Assembly: GCA_031553595.1 (NCBI GenBank)
Contig: JAVBLI010000025.1
Span: 1 to 64,000 of the forward strand
From: RGIG3701 sp031553595
Lineage (GTDB): Bacteria > Planctomycetota > Planctomycetia > Pirellulales > Thermoguttaceae
Direction of reading: 5' to 3'
DNA length: 64,000 nt
Positions 9,017-17,695 of this stretch are shown here, one piece after another (position 1 is the stretch's first letter; each line of letters opens with the position of its first letter). The notes beneath the pieces are model-generated. The model made no database searches, had not been told where the DNA came from, and saw only the letters and a list, made by a program, of their open reading frames with translations. Both the position numbers and the translations under genes were made by a program.

Positions 9017-10498
9017 ATGGAAATGAATAATACTGCCTTTTACGCGGCACTGAAAACGCACGACAGTCGATTCGACGGCCGGTTTTTCGTCGGCATCTCG
9101 AGCACGGACATTTATTGCCGTCCGGTGTGTCGGACTAAAACGCCGATGGAGAAAAATTGCACCTTCTTCCCAAGCGCCGCAGCGGCGGAGGCGGCAGGGT
9201 ACAGGCCGTGTTTGAAATGTCGCCCTGAGTTGGCGCCGGGGTATTCCAGCGTGGACTCGGCATCGCGGTTGGCCAGACGTGCCGCATCGATTATCGAAGA
9301 AAACCGGCTCGTGGAAAGCGATTTGTCGGAACTTGCCGGGACGCTGGGAATTACCGACCGTCATTTACGTCGCGTTTTTGCGGTCGAATTCGGTGTCTCG
9401 CCGGTGCAGTATTTGCAGACGTGCCGCCTGCTGCTGGCCAAAAATCTTTTGACGGATACGTCGCTGTCGGTCACGCAGGTCGCTATGGCGTCCGGCTTCG
9501 GGAGCATTCGCCGTTTTAACGCCCTCTTCAAAAACCGTTACCAACTCACGCCGACGAACTTGCGGAAACATGGTGTCTGTGCAGGAAGTATAGAATATGC
9601 CGGCTTCACACTCCGCCTGGGGTATCGGCCGCCGTACCGCTGGGACGCACTGGTGGGGTTCCTCGCGGGCCGCACGATTCCGGGCGTGGAGAGTGTGGAA
9701 AATGGCGTGTATCGGCGGACGGTCACGCTGCGGCAGGGCGGTGAAACCGTTCGCGGTTGGTTGACGGTCGAAAATCTGCCCGATAAAAACGCGTTGGCCG
9801 TGACGCTCTCGGCGTCGTTGCTGGGGATTTTGCCGAAAACACTTGCCCGCGTGCGACAGCTTTTCGATCTGGATTGCGAGCCTTCCGGAATTGCGGACGT
9901 GCTGGAGAAAATGAACTGTTTTGCGCCGGGGATTTATGCTCCGGGGACGCGTTTGCCGGGGTGTTTCGATCCGTTTGAAATGTCGGTGCGTGCGGTGCTT
10001 GGGCAGCAGATTACCGTAAAGGCGGCAAGGACGTTGGCCACGCGGTTCACGGCAGCGCTGGGTGAAAAAATCGAAACGCCGTTTGAATCGCTGACGATGG
10101 TATTTCCCACAGCCCATCAGATCGCGGCATTGGAGGAGCCCGTGGAAGATAAGCTCGGGGCACTGGGAATCACGGGGACGCGCGGGCGTTCGATTGCCGG
10201 ACTGGCGGCGGCGCTGGTGCGTGGGGATATTGACTTATCGCCGCTGGCGGATCCGGAAACGGAACTACCGAAACTGCTGGCGCTGCCGGGCATCGGGCCG
10301 TGGACCGCCCGATACATCGCCATGCGGGCTATCGGCTGGCCGGATGCGTTTCCACACACCGATTACGGCGTCAAAAAAGCCCTGAACGGCTTGCCAGAGC
10401 GAGAAATCCTTACGCTGTCCGAGGCGTGGAAACCCTGGCGGGCGTACGCCACCGTCTGCCTGTGGAATTCACTGGAAAAACAGGAACCTTCGCCATAA
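9017..10498 (+). CDS. Ada-type regulator fused to DNA-3-methyladenine glycosylase II
   Basis: A 493-residue fusion. Residues 1-75 form the Ada zinc domain with Cys34, Cys38, Cys65 and Cys68 (CRPVC and CLKC); in Ada one of these cysteines accepts methyl groups from phosphotriesters. About 80-180 is an AraC-type helix-turn-helix. About 190-300 is the AlkA N-terminal domain, and the rest is a HhH-GPD glycosylase with LPGIGPWTARYIAMRA and the catalytic Asp in HTDYG. It should sense methyl damage, activate transcription and excise 3-methyladenine. It is encoded with ogt, so the two alkyl acceptor activities and the glycosylase lie together; autoregulation is likely but no operator was identified. 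Confidence 0.92.
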   Translation: MEMNNTAFYAALKTHDSRFDGRFFVGISSTDIYCRPVCRTKTPMEKNCTFFPSAAAAEAAGYRPCLKCRPELAPGYSSVDSASRLARRAASIIEENRLVESDLSELAGTLGITDRHLRRVFAVEFGVSPVQYLQTCRLLLAKNLLTDTSLSVTQVAMASGFGSIRRFNALFKNRYQLTPTNLRKHGVCAGSIEYAGFTLRLGYRPPYRWDALVGFLAGRTIPGVESVENGVYRRTVTLRQGGETVRGWLTVENLPDKNALAVTLSASLLGILPKTLARVRQLFDLDCEPSGIADVLEKMNCFAPGIYAPGTRLPGCFDPFEMSVRAVLGQQITVKAARTLATRFTAALGEKIETPFESLTMVFPTAHQIAALEEPVEDKLGALGITGTRGRSIAGLAAALVRGDIDLSPLADPETELPKLLALPGIGPWTARYIAMRAIGWPDAFPHTDYGVKKALNGLPEREILTLSEAWKPWRAYATVCLWNSLEKQEPSP

Positions 10499-10582
10499 CT
10501 TTTGGTGTTATTCGAAGTTACCATTAAACCTGATGGCATTCAGTGGTATCTTTGAGCAGCAATCAAATTAATTCACTCGCAA

Positions 10583-10700
10583 AACAGCAACGGGAATGGA
10601 GTGTTAGCGCAGAGACTGGATCGAGGTGGGAAAAATTCCGGCGATTCTATCCGGTTTCTTCGCGTCACTGCGTTCTGCTGCGCTGTCGGCTGCTGTTCTT
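10583..10700 (+). repeat. Dispersed palindromic element, copy 3
   Basis: Outer arms AACAGCAACGGGAATGGAGTG and GCTGTCGGCTGCTGTT, inner arms GAGACTGGAT / ATCCGGTTTC. Its right flank (CCAGAC, then TTTCGAAAAAACG) resembles the right flank of copy 4. It lies 3' of the Ada-AlkA gene in the 422-base gap 10499-10920, which otherwise holds only the promoter at 10830. Confidence 0.75.
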
Positions 10701-10829
10701 GGGGCCAGACACATTTCGAAAAAACGTCGGCGGGGCGATGAAAATTCTGCGTATCTCCTTTAAATCGAACGCATGCCGCAGTGGTGAGGGCAAATTTTGT
10801 TATTTTTTTTGTTTCGGGGAAACGCTTCC

Positions 10830-10858
10830 TTGAAAATGGGGAAAAGGTATACTATAAT
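10830..10858 (+). promoter_or_regulatory. Sigma70-type promoter of the GYF-domain gene
   Basis: TTGAAA (10830-10835), a 17-base spacer and TATAAT (10853-10858), 62 bases before the ATG at 10921. A near-consensus promoter with ideal spacing. Confidence 0.65.
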
Positions 10859-10920
10859 AAATATTTGTTGGTGATGTGGACTGGTGGGTGCTCAGGAACG
10901 GGTGAAAAAGGGGTGCGAAA

Positions 10921-11985
10921 ATGGCGGATTGGTTTTATCATGTGGACGGTATGCGCCAGGGCCCCGTCAGTGAATTGGAATTGCAGACGCTGGCGGCGCA
11001 GGGGGTGATTTTTCCGGATACGGTGATTTCGAATGAGGTGGGGCAGAGCGCGTATGCGAAAAACGTGCGCGGCCTTTCCTTTCCCGGTGCGTCGTCGCCG
11101 GGGATGTCGGGGGTGAATAATATGGCGTCGCCGTTTCCGTCGCCGGCGCCTCCGCCCGCCGCGCCTTCGATGACGCCGCCGTCCATGACGCCGCCGCCTT
11201 CTTCGCCGTATCTTTCCTCCGCGCCGGCACCGCATGGCAGTCAGGCGCAGGCGGGGTACGCGGCTTCCGGCGGAGGGAAGAAAATCGAATTCGGGGAAGC
11301 CGTCTCGCAGATTCCCGCGCTGGCGATTTCGAATCTCCCGGCCCTGCTGGCGAATGTGCTTTGTTTTGTCGCTGTGGCGTGGATTCCGTGGATTAACCTC
11401 GGCGCGATGATCGGGCTGTTCGGGATTTGCTGTAAAGTGACCCGGCCGGGTGAACTTTCGTTTACGGAGGTGCTGAATCCGAAATACCGCAGCCTGCTGG
11501 GGAATTATGTGGTGCTGTTTTCGCTGATGGTCGGCGGCATTCTCGTCGTGCTGGTCGGGATGTCGTTGCCCATGATTTCTTTTGGGATCCTAACGGCGAT
11601 CTTTATGAACATTTTGCCCGCGCTGGGGATGTTTTTTGCCGCTTTGATGGTCATTTTCGCCGTTCTGTCGGCACTGGTCGCGACGTATTCGGTTTTTACG
11701 GGCTGGATTCTGGCGCCGCTGCTGGTATGCGATAAAAATATGGATCCGTCGGAGGCGCTGTCCCGTAGTACGGAAAGGATGGAGGGGTATAAACTCATGT
11801 GCTGCCTGCTGGCGATCCTTTTCGGCGTCTTTTTCGCCATCCTCGGGGCTATTTGCGGCGTGGCGTCGATGTTCGTCCCGCTGTTGGGGATATTGCTTCA
11901 CCTGTGTATTTTCCTCTTGGATATGGCCTTTTTCGCGGCGATGTTGGGGTATTTTTATGGAAAACTGGCCGCGGATATGGAGTGA
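10921..11985 (+). CDS. GYF-domain (GYF_2) multi-pass membrane protein
   Basis: A 354-residue protein. Residues 1-55 (WFYHVDGMRQGPVSELELQ... then GVIFPDTVI) match the bacterial GYF_2 domain, which in other proteins serves as a small binding module for proline-rich partners. A Pro/Ser/Ala-rich linker (about 60-110) follows, then about five to six hydrophobic segments from residue 130 to the end, including a Gly/Leu/Val-rich block and an FFAALMVIFAVLSALVA-type helix. It is probably an inner-membrane protein with the GYF domain in the cytoplasm. Enzymatic function is not apparent. It has its own promoter and lies 123 bases upstream of a Ser/Thr kinase. Confidence 0.75.
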   Translation: MADWFYHVDGMRQGPVSELELQTLAAQGVIFPDTVISNEVGQSAYAKNVRGLSFPGASSPGMSGVNNMASPFPSPAPPPAAPSMTPPSMTPPPSSPYLSSAPAPHGSQAQAGYAASGGGKKIEFGEAVSQIPALAISNLPALLANVLCFVAVAWIPWINLGAMIGLFGICCKVTRPGELSFTEVLNPKYRSLLGNYVVLFSLMVGGILVVLVGMSLPMISFGILTAIFMNILPALGMFFAALMVIFAVLSALVATYSVFTGWILAPLLVCDKNMDPSEALSRSTERMEGYKLMCCLLAILFGVFFAILGAICGVASMFVPLLGILLHLCIFLLDMAFFAAMLGYFYGKLAADME

Positions 11986-12035
11986 TCGGCCGCTGGTCGT
12001 GGCGCCGCGGAAATGACAAAATCGCCCGCGCGTCG

Positions 12036-12064
12036 TTGACGTTCCCGCCTTTTTTTGTTAAAAT
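12036..12064 (+). promoter_or_regulatory. Probable promoter of the Ser/Thr kinase gene
   Basis: TTGACG (12036-12041), a 17-base spacer, TAAAAT (12059-12064), 45 bases before the ATG at 12109. Confidence 0.5.
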
Positions 12065-12108
12065 GTTAAACTGGGTAAACAGATTTTTCATAAAAGGTGG
12101 CCGCAGTC

Positions 12109-13491
12109 ATGAATAGTTCGTTTCAGAGCCAGGACAAAAAAAACGGGGAGGCGTCGGGGCCGACGGTGATTACCAGCCGGCAGCCGTTCGCGTCGGTGGG
12201 GGGTGAAAAGGCCAGCGGTGGCGGGCTTCTTGAGAATGTGCGCATTTCCGGAGGATTTCTGGATGCCGGGCAGGACTGTGACGGGTACCGGTTGGTGTAT
12301 TACGTCGGCGGCGGAGGCATGGGGCATGTGTGGCTGGCCGAGGATATGCGGCTGAACCGCTCGGTGGCACTGAAAGTGCTGGACATGAACCAGAATTTGC
12401 AGGAAGATATTATCATGCGCTTCCGCGGTGAGGCGCAAGTGATGGCGCTGCTGAATCACCCGAATATCGCGCAGATTTACGTTTTCGGGGAGAACCCGGC
12501 CCTGAGGATCCAGTACATCGCGATGGAGTACGTGGACGGCGAGAATGTGCGCGACCGGATTAATCAGCGGGGGCCCCTGCCGGTGACGGAGGCGGTGTCT
12601 TTTGCGCTGCAGATTGCGCACGCGCTGGGGCATCTGGAGCGGAATCATGTGGTGCACCGGGATATAAAGCCGTCGAATATCATTGTCACGCGCGAGAAGC
12701 ACGCGAAATTGATTGACATGGGTCTGGCGCGGCAATTTGAGCCTGGCGCGACGTTTCTGCCACCGGAGGAGGAAGAAAATCTTTCGCCGCAGTTGCAGGC
12801 CCAGAAGCGGGATTTGACGGCCTCCGGCGTGACGCTGGGGACGTTCGATTTTATTTCTCCGGAGCAGGCGCGCGAGCCGCGGGGGGTGGACATCCGTAGT
12901 GATATATATTCGCTGGGCTGCACGATGTTTTACATGCTGACGGGGAATCCGCCGTTTGCACAGGGCGGGCCGCTGCAGAAGCTGTTGCAGCATCAGGGAG
13001 ACGCGGCGCCGGATGTGCGGCGTTATCGGCCGGACGTGCCGGAGTCGTTTCAGCTTTTGATTGAAAAGGCCATGCGCAAGGATCGGATGGAGCGTTTTCA
13101 GACCACCGAGGAACTGATCGCGGCGCTGGAGAAAGTGGCGGAACAGACGGGTTTTGCGCTGCCGGGCATCATGGGTGTGTACAGCGTGGCGGAACGGATG
13201 CCGGTGGAAAAGCCGGAGTTGCCGGCCATCCTGGACTGGAATGTGGTAAAGGGGCACCTGACGTGGCTGGTGCCGGTGGTGGTGCTGGGGCTGGCGGTGC
13301 TGGTGCTGAACTGGCTCTGGACGCCGGATGAGGCGGAGCTGGAGCTTCCGCGGGCGCCGGCGGCAGCGGAGCCGCTGGGGGGGCCTGATCGGGAGGAGAC
13401 GCCCATGGAAACGCGGCGGGTGGATGGGCCGGAAAGTGGGCCGGTACCGGTTCCCGTGCCGATTTCGCCGACGAAAACCGTCCCGCCCTGA
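12109..13491 (+). CDS. Transmembrane Ser/Thr protein kinase (PknB/Hanks type)
   Basis: A 460-residue kinase. The glycine loop is VGGGGMGHVW (about 66-75), the ATP lysine lies in VALKVL (about 89), the catalytic loop is HRDIKPSN (about 183-190), and the activation segment ends in SPEQAR. The usual DFG is replaced by DMG (about 203-205), the metal-binding Asp being kept. One hydrophobic helix (about 380-400) follows the kinase domain, with a short Pro/Glu-rich extracytoplasmic tail and no recognisable sensor repeats. The ATG at 12109 is preferred over a GTG at 12097 because AGGTGG sits eight bases before it. Kinases of this type phosphorylate cytoplasmic proteins; the adjacent GYF membrane protein is a possible partner (inference). 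Confidence 0.9.
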   Translation: MNSSFQSQDKKNGEASGPTVITSRQPFASVGGEKASGGGLLENVRISGGFLDAGQDCDGYRLVYYVGGGGMGHVWLAEDMRLNRSVALKVLDMNQNLQEDIIMRFRGEAQVMALLNHPNIAQIYVFGENPALRIQYIAMEYVDGENVRDRINQRGPLPVTEAVSFALQIAHALGHLERNHVVHRDIKPSNIIVTREKHAKLIDMGLARQFEPGATFLPPEEEENLSPQLQAQKRDLTASGVTLGTFDFISPEQAREPRGVDIRSDIYSLGCTMFYMLTGNPPFAQGGPLQKLLQHQGDAAPDVRRYRPDVPESFQLLIEKAMRKDRMERFQTTEELIAALEKVAEQTGFALPGIMGVYSVAERMPVEKPELPAILDWNVVKGHLTWLVPVVVLGLAVLVLNWLWTPDEAELELPRAPAAAEPLGGPDREETPMETRRVDGPESGPVPVPVPISPTKTVPP

Positions 13492-13560
13492 AGGGACATG
13501 GGGGCGGGAACTGTGGTGGCGGCGGTTCCCGGGAGTGGTTTTTTTATGATGGGAGCGGGT

Positions 13561-14475
13561 ATGACGGAAGTTGACGAAATAATCGCGGATGAAAAAAACC
13601 GGAAAAAGCGGCCCGGGCTGCTGGTGCGGGCGGTGAGAATGCTCGTGCTGGCGTATGTCGGTATGCTGGTGCTGGGCTGCGCGTGTGAGCGGAGTCTGAT
13701 TTTCCATCCCACGAAAATGCCGGATGTGCCGAAAGAAGACCGCACGGTTCTCACGCGTTTTTTGCCCCGGGGCATGGAAACGCGGTACGTGGATTTCACC
13801 TCCGCGGACGGCACTGCACTAAACGGTTTCCTCGTGCTGTCCGGGAAAACGGTGGACGAAAACACCGTCCCGGTTCTGTTCTGTCACGGAAACGGCGGGT
13901 GGCTGGCCGATAATCTCGCCTGGGTGTTTTTTGAACCGGAGCCGGAAGGGCAGGCGGCGAAGTACGCGTTTTTCCTTTTCGATTACCGGGCGTACGGATA
14001 CAGCGAGGGCAAGAAAAGTGGCCTGAGTGAAGATCATCTTTACGCGGACGCCCGCGCGGCGCGTGCGTGGCTGGCGGAGTTTATGGGCAGGCCCGAAACG
14101 GATGTCGTGATGATGGGGCATTCCATGGGCGGGGCTGTGGCGGTGGATCTGGCGCAGGACGGCACGCTGAAACTGGTGCTGGCCGGGACGTTCGACTCCA
14201 TGCCGGACGTGGCGGGGAAGCACATGCCGATTTACCCGGCCGGGCTGCTGATGCGGAACCGGTTTAACTCGGCCGAGAAAATCACGCACGTCAGCGCGCC
14301 GCTTTTGCAGTTCCACGGCACGCTGGACCGGACGGTGCCCGTTTCGTGCGGTAAAACGCTTTTCGCGGCGGCCCGGGAGCCGAAAAAATTCGTGGAGATA
14401 AACGCCGGGCATAATGATTTCGCACGCACGGATGTGTACGAGGAAATACGGGAATTTTTAGGGCGGGGTGGATAA
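13561..14475 (+). CDS. Alpha/beta hydrolase, membrane-anchored or lipoprotein (BEM46-like)
   Basis: A 304-residue hydrolase. A short cytoplasmic N-terminus is followed by a hydrophobic segment ending VLGCAC, which could be a lipobox or a simple anchor. The fold is shown by CHGNGG (oxyanion loop), the nucleophile elbow GHSMGG, an Asp in GTLDRTVP and a His in NAGHNDF, giving a complete Ser-Asp-His triad. Substrate unknown. GGGAG precedes the chosen start by five bases; upstream in-frame starts at 13498 and 13546 lack a site. The stop overlaps the ATG of the next gene (TAATG), so the two are translationally coupled. Confidence 0.8.
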   Translation: MTEVDEIIADEKNRKKRPGLLVRAVRMLVLAYVGMLVLGCACERSLIFHPTKMPDVPKEDRTVLTRFLPRGMETRYVDFTSADGTALNGFLVLSGKTVDENTVPVLFCHGNGGWLADNLAWVFFEPEPEGQAAKYAFFLFDYRAYGYSEGKKSGLSEDHLYADARAARAWLAEFMGRPETDVVMMGHSMGGAVAVDLAQDGTLKLVLAGTFDSMPDVAGKHMPIYPAGLLMRNRFNSAEKITHVSAPLLQFHGTLDRTVPVSCGKTLFAAAREPKKFVEINAGHNDFARTDVYEEIREFLGRGG

Positions 14476-15752
14476 TGCAGACGCATGTTTTTCGGTGGAT
14501 CGCGACGATTTTTTTCAGCGCCGGTGTGATATTTTTCGTCGGCCATGCGGGTGCGCAGAGTGAAAGCACGGCGGGCAAGAAAAAAGCGGATGCTGTCAAG
14601 AAAACGGACACCGCTGACAAAAAATCAGACACAACCGGCAAGAAATCGGACACCGCCGCGAAGACGGAAGGTAAAAAAGCGTCCTCGGGTGAAAAAAACT
14701 CGGCGGACACGAAAAAAACTTCGGACACGAAAACCCCTGCGAAAGCGTCTGCCAAAGACACGAAAGACGCCAAAGAAAAAAAGCCTGTCGCGAAAAAGGA
14801 GCCGAAAAAGAAGGTGGATCCGTTCGAGTCACCGAATTTTGTGAAAACGCCGACGCAGCTGAAGGCGGAATTTGCGGCGATTCGGAAGATGCCGATCACG
14901 TTTACGGGGCAGCTTGCGGGGACGCCGGCCCAACTGTCGCCGCTTTTGCAGAATAAAGTGCTTCAGGTCGCGGCCGAGAACGAGCTCCGCACGCTGATGG
15001 CGTACCGGGCCGTGGTGGGCGTGCCGTATGATAACATGACGCTCGACCGCCAGCAGACAGCGCATGCCATGGCCGCGGCGTTCCTGCTGAATAAAATCGA
15101 CCGTCTGGATCATAACCCGCCGTGCCCGCCCGGATTCCCGCAGGACATGTACCAGTTCGGGCATAAAGGGGCCTCGTGCAGCAACCTTTTCGGTGGAAAG
15201 GGCATCACCGGTTCCGTGCGGGGATACATGAACGACTCGGATCCGGGGAACATCAAAAGCTTGGGGCACCGCCGCTGGTGCATCAATCCCGGCATGCTGA
15301 CCACGGGGTTCGGCGAGTTTGGCAAATATGCCGCGATGTGGTCTTTCGACGGTTCCCAGGACCTCAGCCAGTTCGATTACGATTTCCTCGCGTTTCCGGC
15401 CCGGGGCCTCACGCCGGCGAACATGCTGGACCATGACTGGGCGTGGAACGTGTCCCTGAACCCGAAAAAATACACGCTCGCGGTGGCGCCGGAAGCGATT
15501 AAAGTGCGGGTGACGCCGGGGCTGATTAACCCGAAAACGGCCCAGTTCAAAAAAGGGCCGCAGCCCATGCCCGTGGACTCCGTGCGGCTGTGCCAGAGTG
15601 GTTTCGGCATCCCGCAGTGCGTGATTTTCCGCCCGCGAACCCCGCAGTTGCGCGACGGCGCCGCATACTGTGTGGAAATCGACGGTTTTCGAAATCCGGA
15701 CGGCGAAGAAGCCACGATCGAGTACTGGGTGGTGTTCACGCAGCCGATTTAG
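14475..15752 (+). CDS. Secreted CAP-like domain protein with Lys/Thr/Asp-rich linker
   Basis: A 425-residue exported protein. A signal peptide (about 1-28) is followed by a low-complexity stretch to about residue 110 made of repeating K-K-x-D-T/A units, strongly basic with spaced acidic residues. The C-terminal part has NELRTLMAYRAVVGV, then HAMAAAFLLN and GHRRWCINPG, an arrangement like CAP/SCP-superfamily domains (secreted, function varied). The linker could span the cell wall or bind polyanions (inference). Co-transcribed with the alpha/beta hydrolase by a TAATG overlap. Repeat copy 4 follows its stop. Confidence 0.65.
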   Translation: MQTHVFRWIATIFFSAGVIFFVGHAGAQSESTAGKKKADAVKKTDTADKKSDTTGKKSDTAAKTEGKKASSGEKNSADTKKTSDTKTPAKASAKDTKDAKEKKPVAKKEPKKKVDPFESPNFVKTPTQLKAEFAAIRKMPITFTGQLAGTPAQLSPLLQNKVLQVAAENELRTLMAYRAVVGVPYDNMTLDRQQTAHAMAAAFLLNKIDRLDHNPPCPPGFPQDMYQFGHKGASCSNLFGGKGITGSVRGYMNDSDPGNIKSLGHRRWCINPGMLTTGFGEFGKYAAMWSFDGSQDLSQFDYDFLAFPARGLTPANMLDHDWAWNVSLNPKKYTLAVAPEAIKVRVTPGLINPKTAQFKKGPQPMPVDSVRLCQSGFGIPQCVIFRPRTPQLRDGAAYCVEIDGFRNPDGEEATIEYWVVFTQPI

Positions 15753-15781
15753 CGCAGTTATCAAATGATTTTACTCGAAAA

Positions 15782-15897
15782 AACAGCAGCCGGGAGCGGA
15801 GCGTTAGCGCAGAGACCGGATTGAAGTGAGGAAAATCCTGGTGACTCTATTCGGTCTCTGCGCGTCACTGCGTTCTGCTGCGCTCCCGGCTGCTGTT
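15782..15897 (+). repeat. Dispersed palindromic element, copy 4
   Basis: Outer arms AACAGCAGCCGGGAGCGGAG / GCGCTCCCGGCTGCTGTT, inner GCAGAGACCGGAT / TTCGGTCTCTGC. It lies 30 bases 3' of the CAP-like gene and before lysA. Confidence 0.85.
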
Positions 15898-15980
15898 TCT
15901 TGTGTCCAGACGTTTTTCGGAAAAACGCTGACGGCCCGCCAGCGACCTAATTATCAATTATCAATTATTCAGGAGAATCT

Positions 15981-17222
15981 ATGCAAACCAAAACGCTTCC
16001 TTTCGACCGCGCGATGATCGAAGAACTGGCCCGGACGTACCCCACGCCGTTTTATATTTATGACGAGCGGACGCTGCGGTACCAGGCCCGCCTGTTTAAC
16101 GCCGCTTTCGCCTGGAACCCGGGGTTTAAGGAATTTTTCGCCGTGAAGGCGAACCCGAACCCGGCCCTTTTAGAAATCTTCCGCCAGGAAGGTCTCGGCG
16201 GCGACTGTTCCAGCCTGCCCGAACTGCTGCTGTGCGAAAAAGTTGGCATTCTCGGCGAGGACATCATGTTCACCTCGAATAACACCCCGGCAGCCGAATT
16301 CGTGAAGGCCCGCGAACTGGGGGCGATCATTAATCTGGATGACATCACGCATTTTCCGTTCCTGCAAAAATGCGCGGGGCTGCCGGAAACGATTTCCTTC
16401 CGCTGGAATCCCGGCGCGCTGCGGGAGGTGGAAAGCGTCATCGGAAATCCCGTGGACGCCAAGTACGGCCTGACCACCGACCAGATTTTCGACGCCTTCC
16501 GCATGGCGAAAGACGCCGGTGTGAAGCATTTCGGCCTGCACACCATGGTCGCGTCCAACCTGCTGGACGAGGCGTTTTTCGCCAAAACCGCGGAGATGCT
16601 TTTCACGCTGATCCTGGAAGTGGAGAAAAAAGTCGGCGTGCGCGTGGAATTCGTGAATCTTGGCGGCGGTTTCGGCGTGGCGTACCGGCCGGAACAGAAG
16701 CCCCTGGACATGATGGCCGTCGGCGCGGGCATCCAGGCCGTGTATGACCGCATGATTCGCCCCACGGATCTGCACCCGCTGCGCATTTTCACCGAGTCCG
16801 GGCGCCTCGTGGCGGCGGAGGCGGGTACGCTGGTGACACGTGTTATCCACACGAAAGACATTTACAAAAAATACGTCGGTGTCGACGCCTGCATGGCGAA
16901 TCTCATGCGGCCCGGCTTGTATGGCGCGTACCACCACATCACCGTTCTGGGCAAGGAAAACGCCGCCGAAACTGAAAAAGTCGACGTGGTCGGCTCCCTC
17001 TGCGAAAACTGCGATAAATTCGCCGTCGACCGCGTGCTGCCGAAGATGGAAATCGGCGATTACGTGGCGATTCATGATGCCGGCGCGCACGGGTACGCCA
17101 TGGGATTTCAGTATAACGGCAAGCTCCGCTGCGCCGAATTGCTGCTGGCGGAAGACGGCACGGTGCGGATGATCCGTCGGGCCGAAACGCCGGAGGATTA
17201 TTTCGCGACGCTCGATTTTTAG
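15981..17222 (+). CDS. lysA: Diaminopimelate decarboxylase
   Basis: A 413-residue PLP enzyme of the fold-III decarboxylases; it should convert meso-diaminopimelate to lysine and CO2. FFAVKANPNP carries the PLP lysine (about residue 56), followed by NLGGGFGVAY (phosphate loop), TESGRLV and a C-terminal LCENCDKF in place of the common CES-x-D, then GAHGYAMGFQYN. The CEN-x-D form occurs in some bacterial DapDC branches, but a related amino acid decarboxylase cannot be excluded. Start is supported by AGGAG six bases upstream. It is a single gene, followed by a long palindrome. Confidence 0.85.
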   Translation: MQTKTLPFDRAMIEELARTYPTPFYIYDERTLRYQARLFNAAFAWNPGFKEFFAVKANPNPALLEIFRQEGLGGDCSSLPELLLCEKVGILGEDIMFTSNNTPAAEFVKARELGAIINLDDITHFPFLQKCAGLPETISFRWNPGALREVESVIGNPVDAKYGLTTDQIFDAFRMAKDAGVKHFGLHTMVASNLLDEAFFAKTAEMLFTLILEVEKKVGVRVEFVNLGGGFGVAYRPEQKPLDMMAVGAGIQAVYDRMIRPTDLHPLRIFTESGRLVAAEAGTLVTRVIHTKDIYKKYVGVDACMANLMRPGLYGAYHHITVLGKENAAETEKVDVVGSLCENCDKFAVDRVLPKMEIGDYVAIHDAGAHGYAMGFQYNGKLRCAELLLAEDGTVRMIRRAETPEDYFATLDF

Positions 17223-17246
17223 AAATTTTCTCGCTTCAAATTTTTT

Positions 17247-17347
17247 TCACCACAGAGAACACAGAGGACGCAGAGAATATGAAAATAAGGAATCGCGAGG
17301 GCGTGCCTCCCGATCTTTCTCTGTGTGCTCTGTGCTCTCTGTGGTGA
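17247..17347 (+). repeat. CACAGAG-type inverted repeat
   Basis: The left arm (17247-17276) is made of CACCACAGAGAACACAGAGG-like units, and the right arm (17313-17347) is its approximate reverse complement ending CTCTGTGGTGAA. The loop is about 36 bases. It forms a long imperfect hairpin just after lysA and could end transcription. Similar CACAGAG-rich palindromes are known from many environmental genomes. Confidence 0.7.
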
Positions 17348-17502
17348 ATAAATCCCATCTCTCCCCACATTCCGGAAAGTCAAGCGATTTTTCGAAAATT
17401 CTTGAAAATTCTTTTGGAATAACACGCTGAATATCTTTTTCGCAACGTATTTTACAGTCTTCTCGCGTGACATCATTTTTTTATGGAAATCTTGCAGACC
17501 AC

Positions 17503-17543
17503 TTGACATTTGCTTACGAATGGTATATATTACCAAGTAGCAA
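17503..17543 (+). promoter_or_regulatory. Promoter with overlapping dyad, upstream of the Fur/PerR-type gene
   Basis: TTGACA (17503-17508), 17-base spacer, TATATT (17526-17531): a consensus promoter. The -10 lies inside the dyad TGGTA-N5-TACCA (17521-17535), itself flanked by TTGCT and AGCAA. A protein bound there would block RNA polymerase, so this is a good candidate for an autoregulatory operator. The leader to the start codon is about 160 bases. Confidence 0.55.
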
Positions 17544-17695
17544 TGAATTGCAGATGGAAAAAATTCACTTTTGCAACAAAATTGCAACGAAACGAATTAT
17601 TTCAGGTGCTTTTGGCAGCTCGACGGGCAGGGAGGGAGAAAAAAACATACCGGCGCACCCCGGTGTTCACTTTTGGCCGAAAAGAAGGGGCGTTC

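Noticed and set aside
10543..10833. 96-codon open frame on the plus strand
   Set aside because: Reads straight through repeat copy 3; similar accidental frames occur in other copies.
12088..13707. 539-codon open frame on the minus strand
   Set aside because: Antisense of the kinase gene; His/Arg/Pro-rich without motif.
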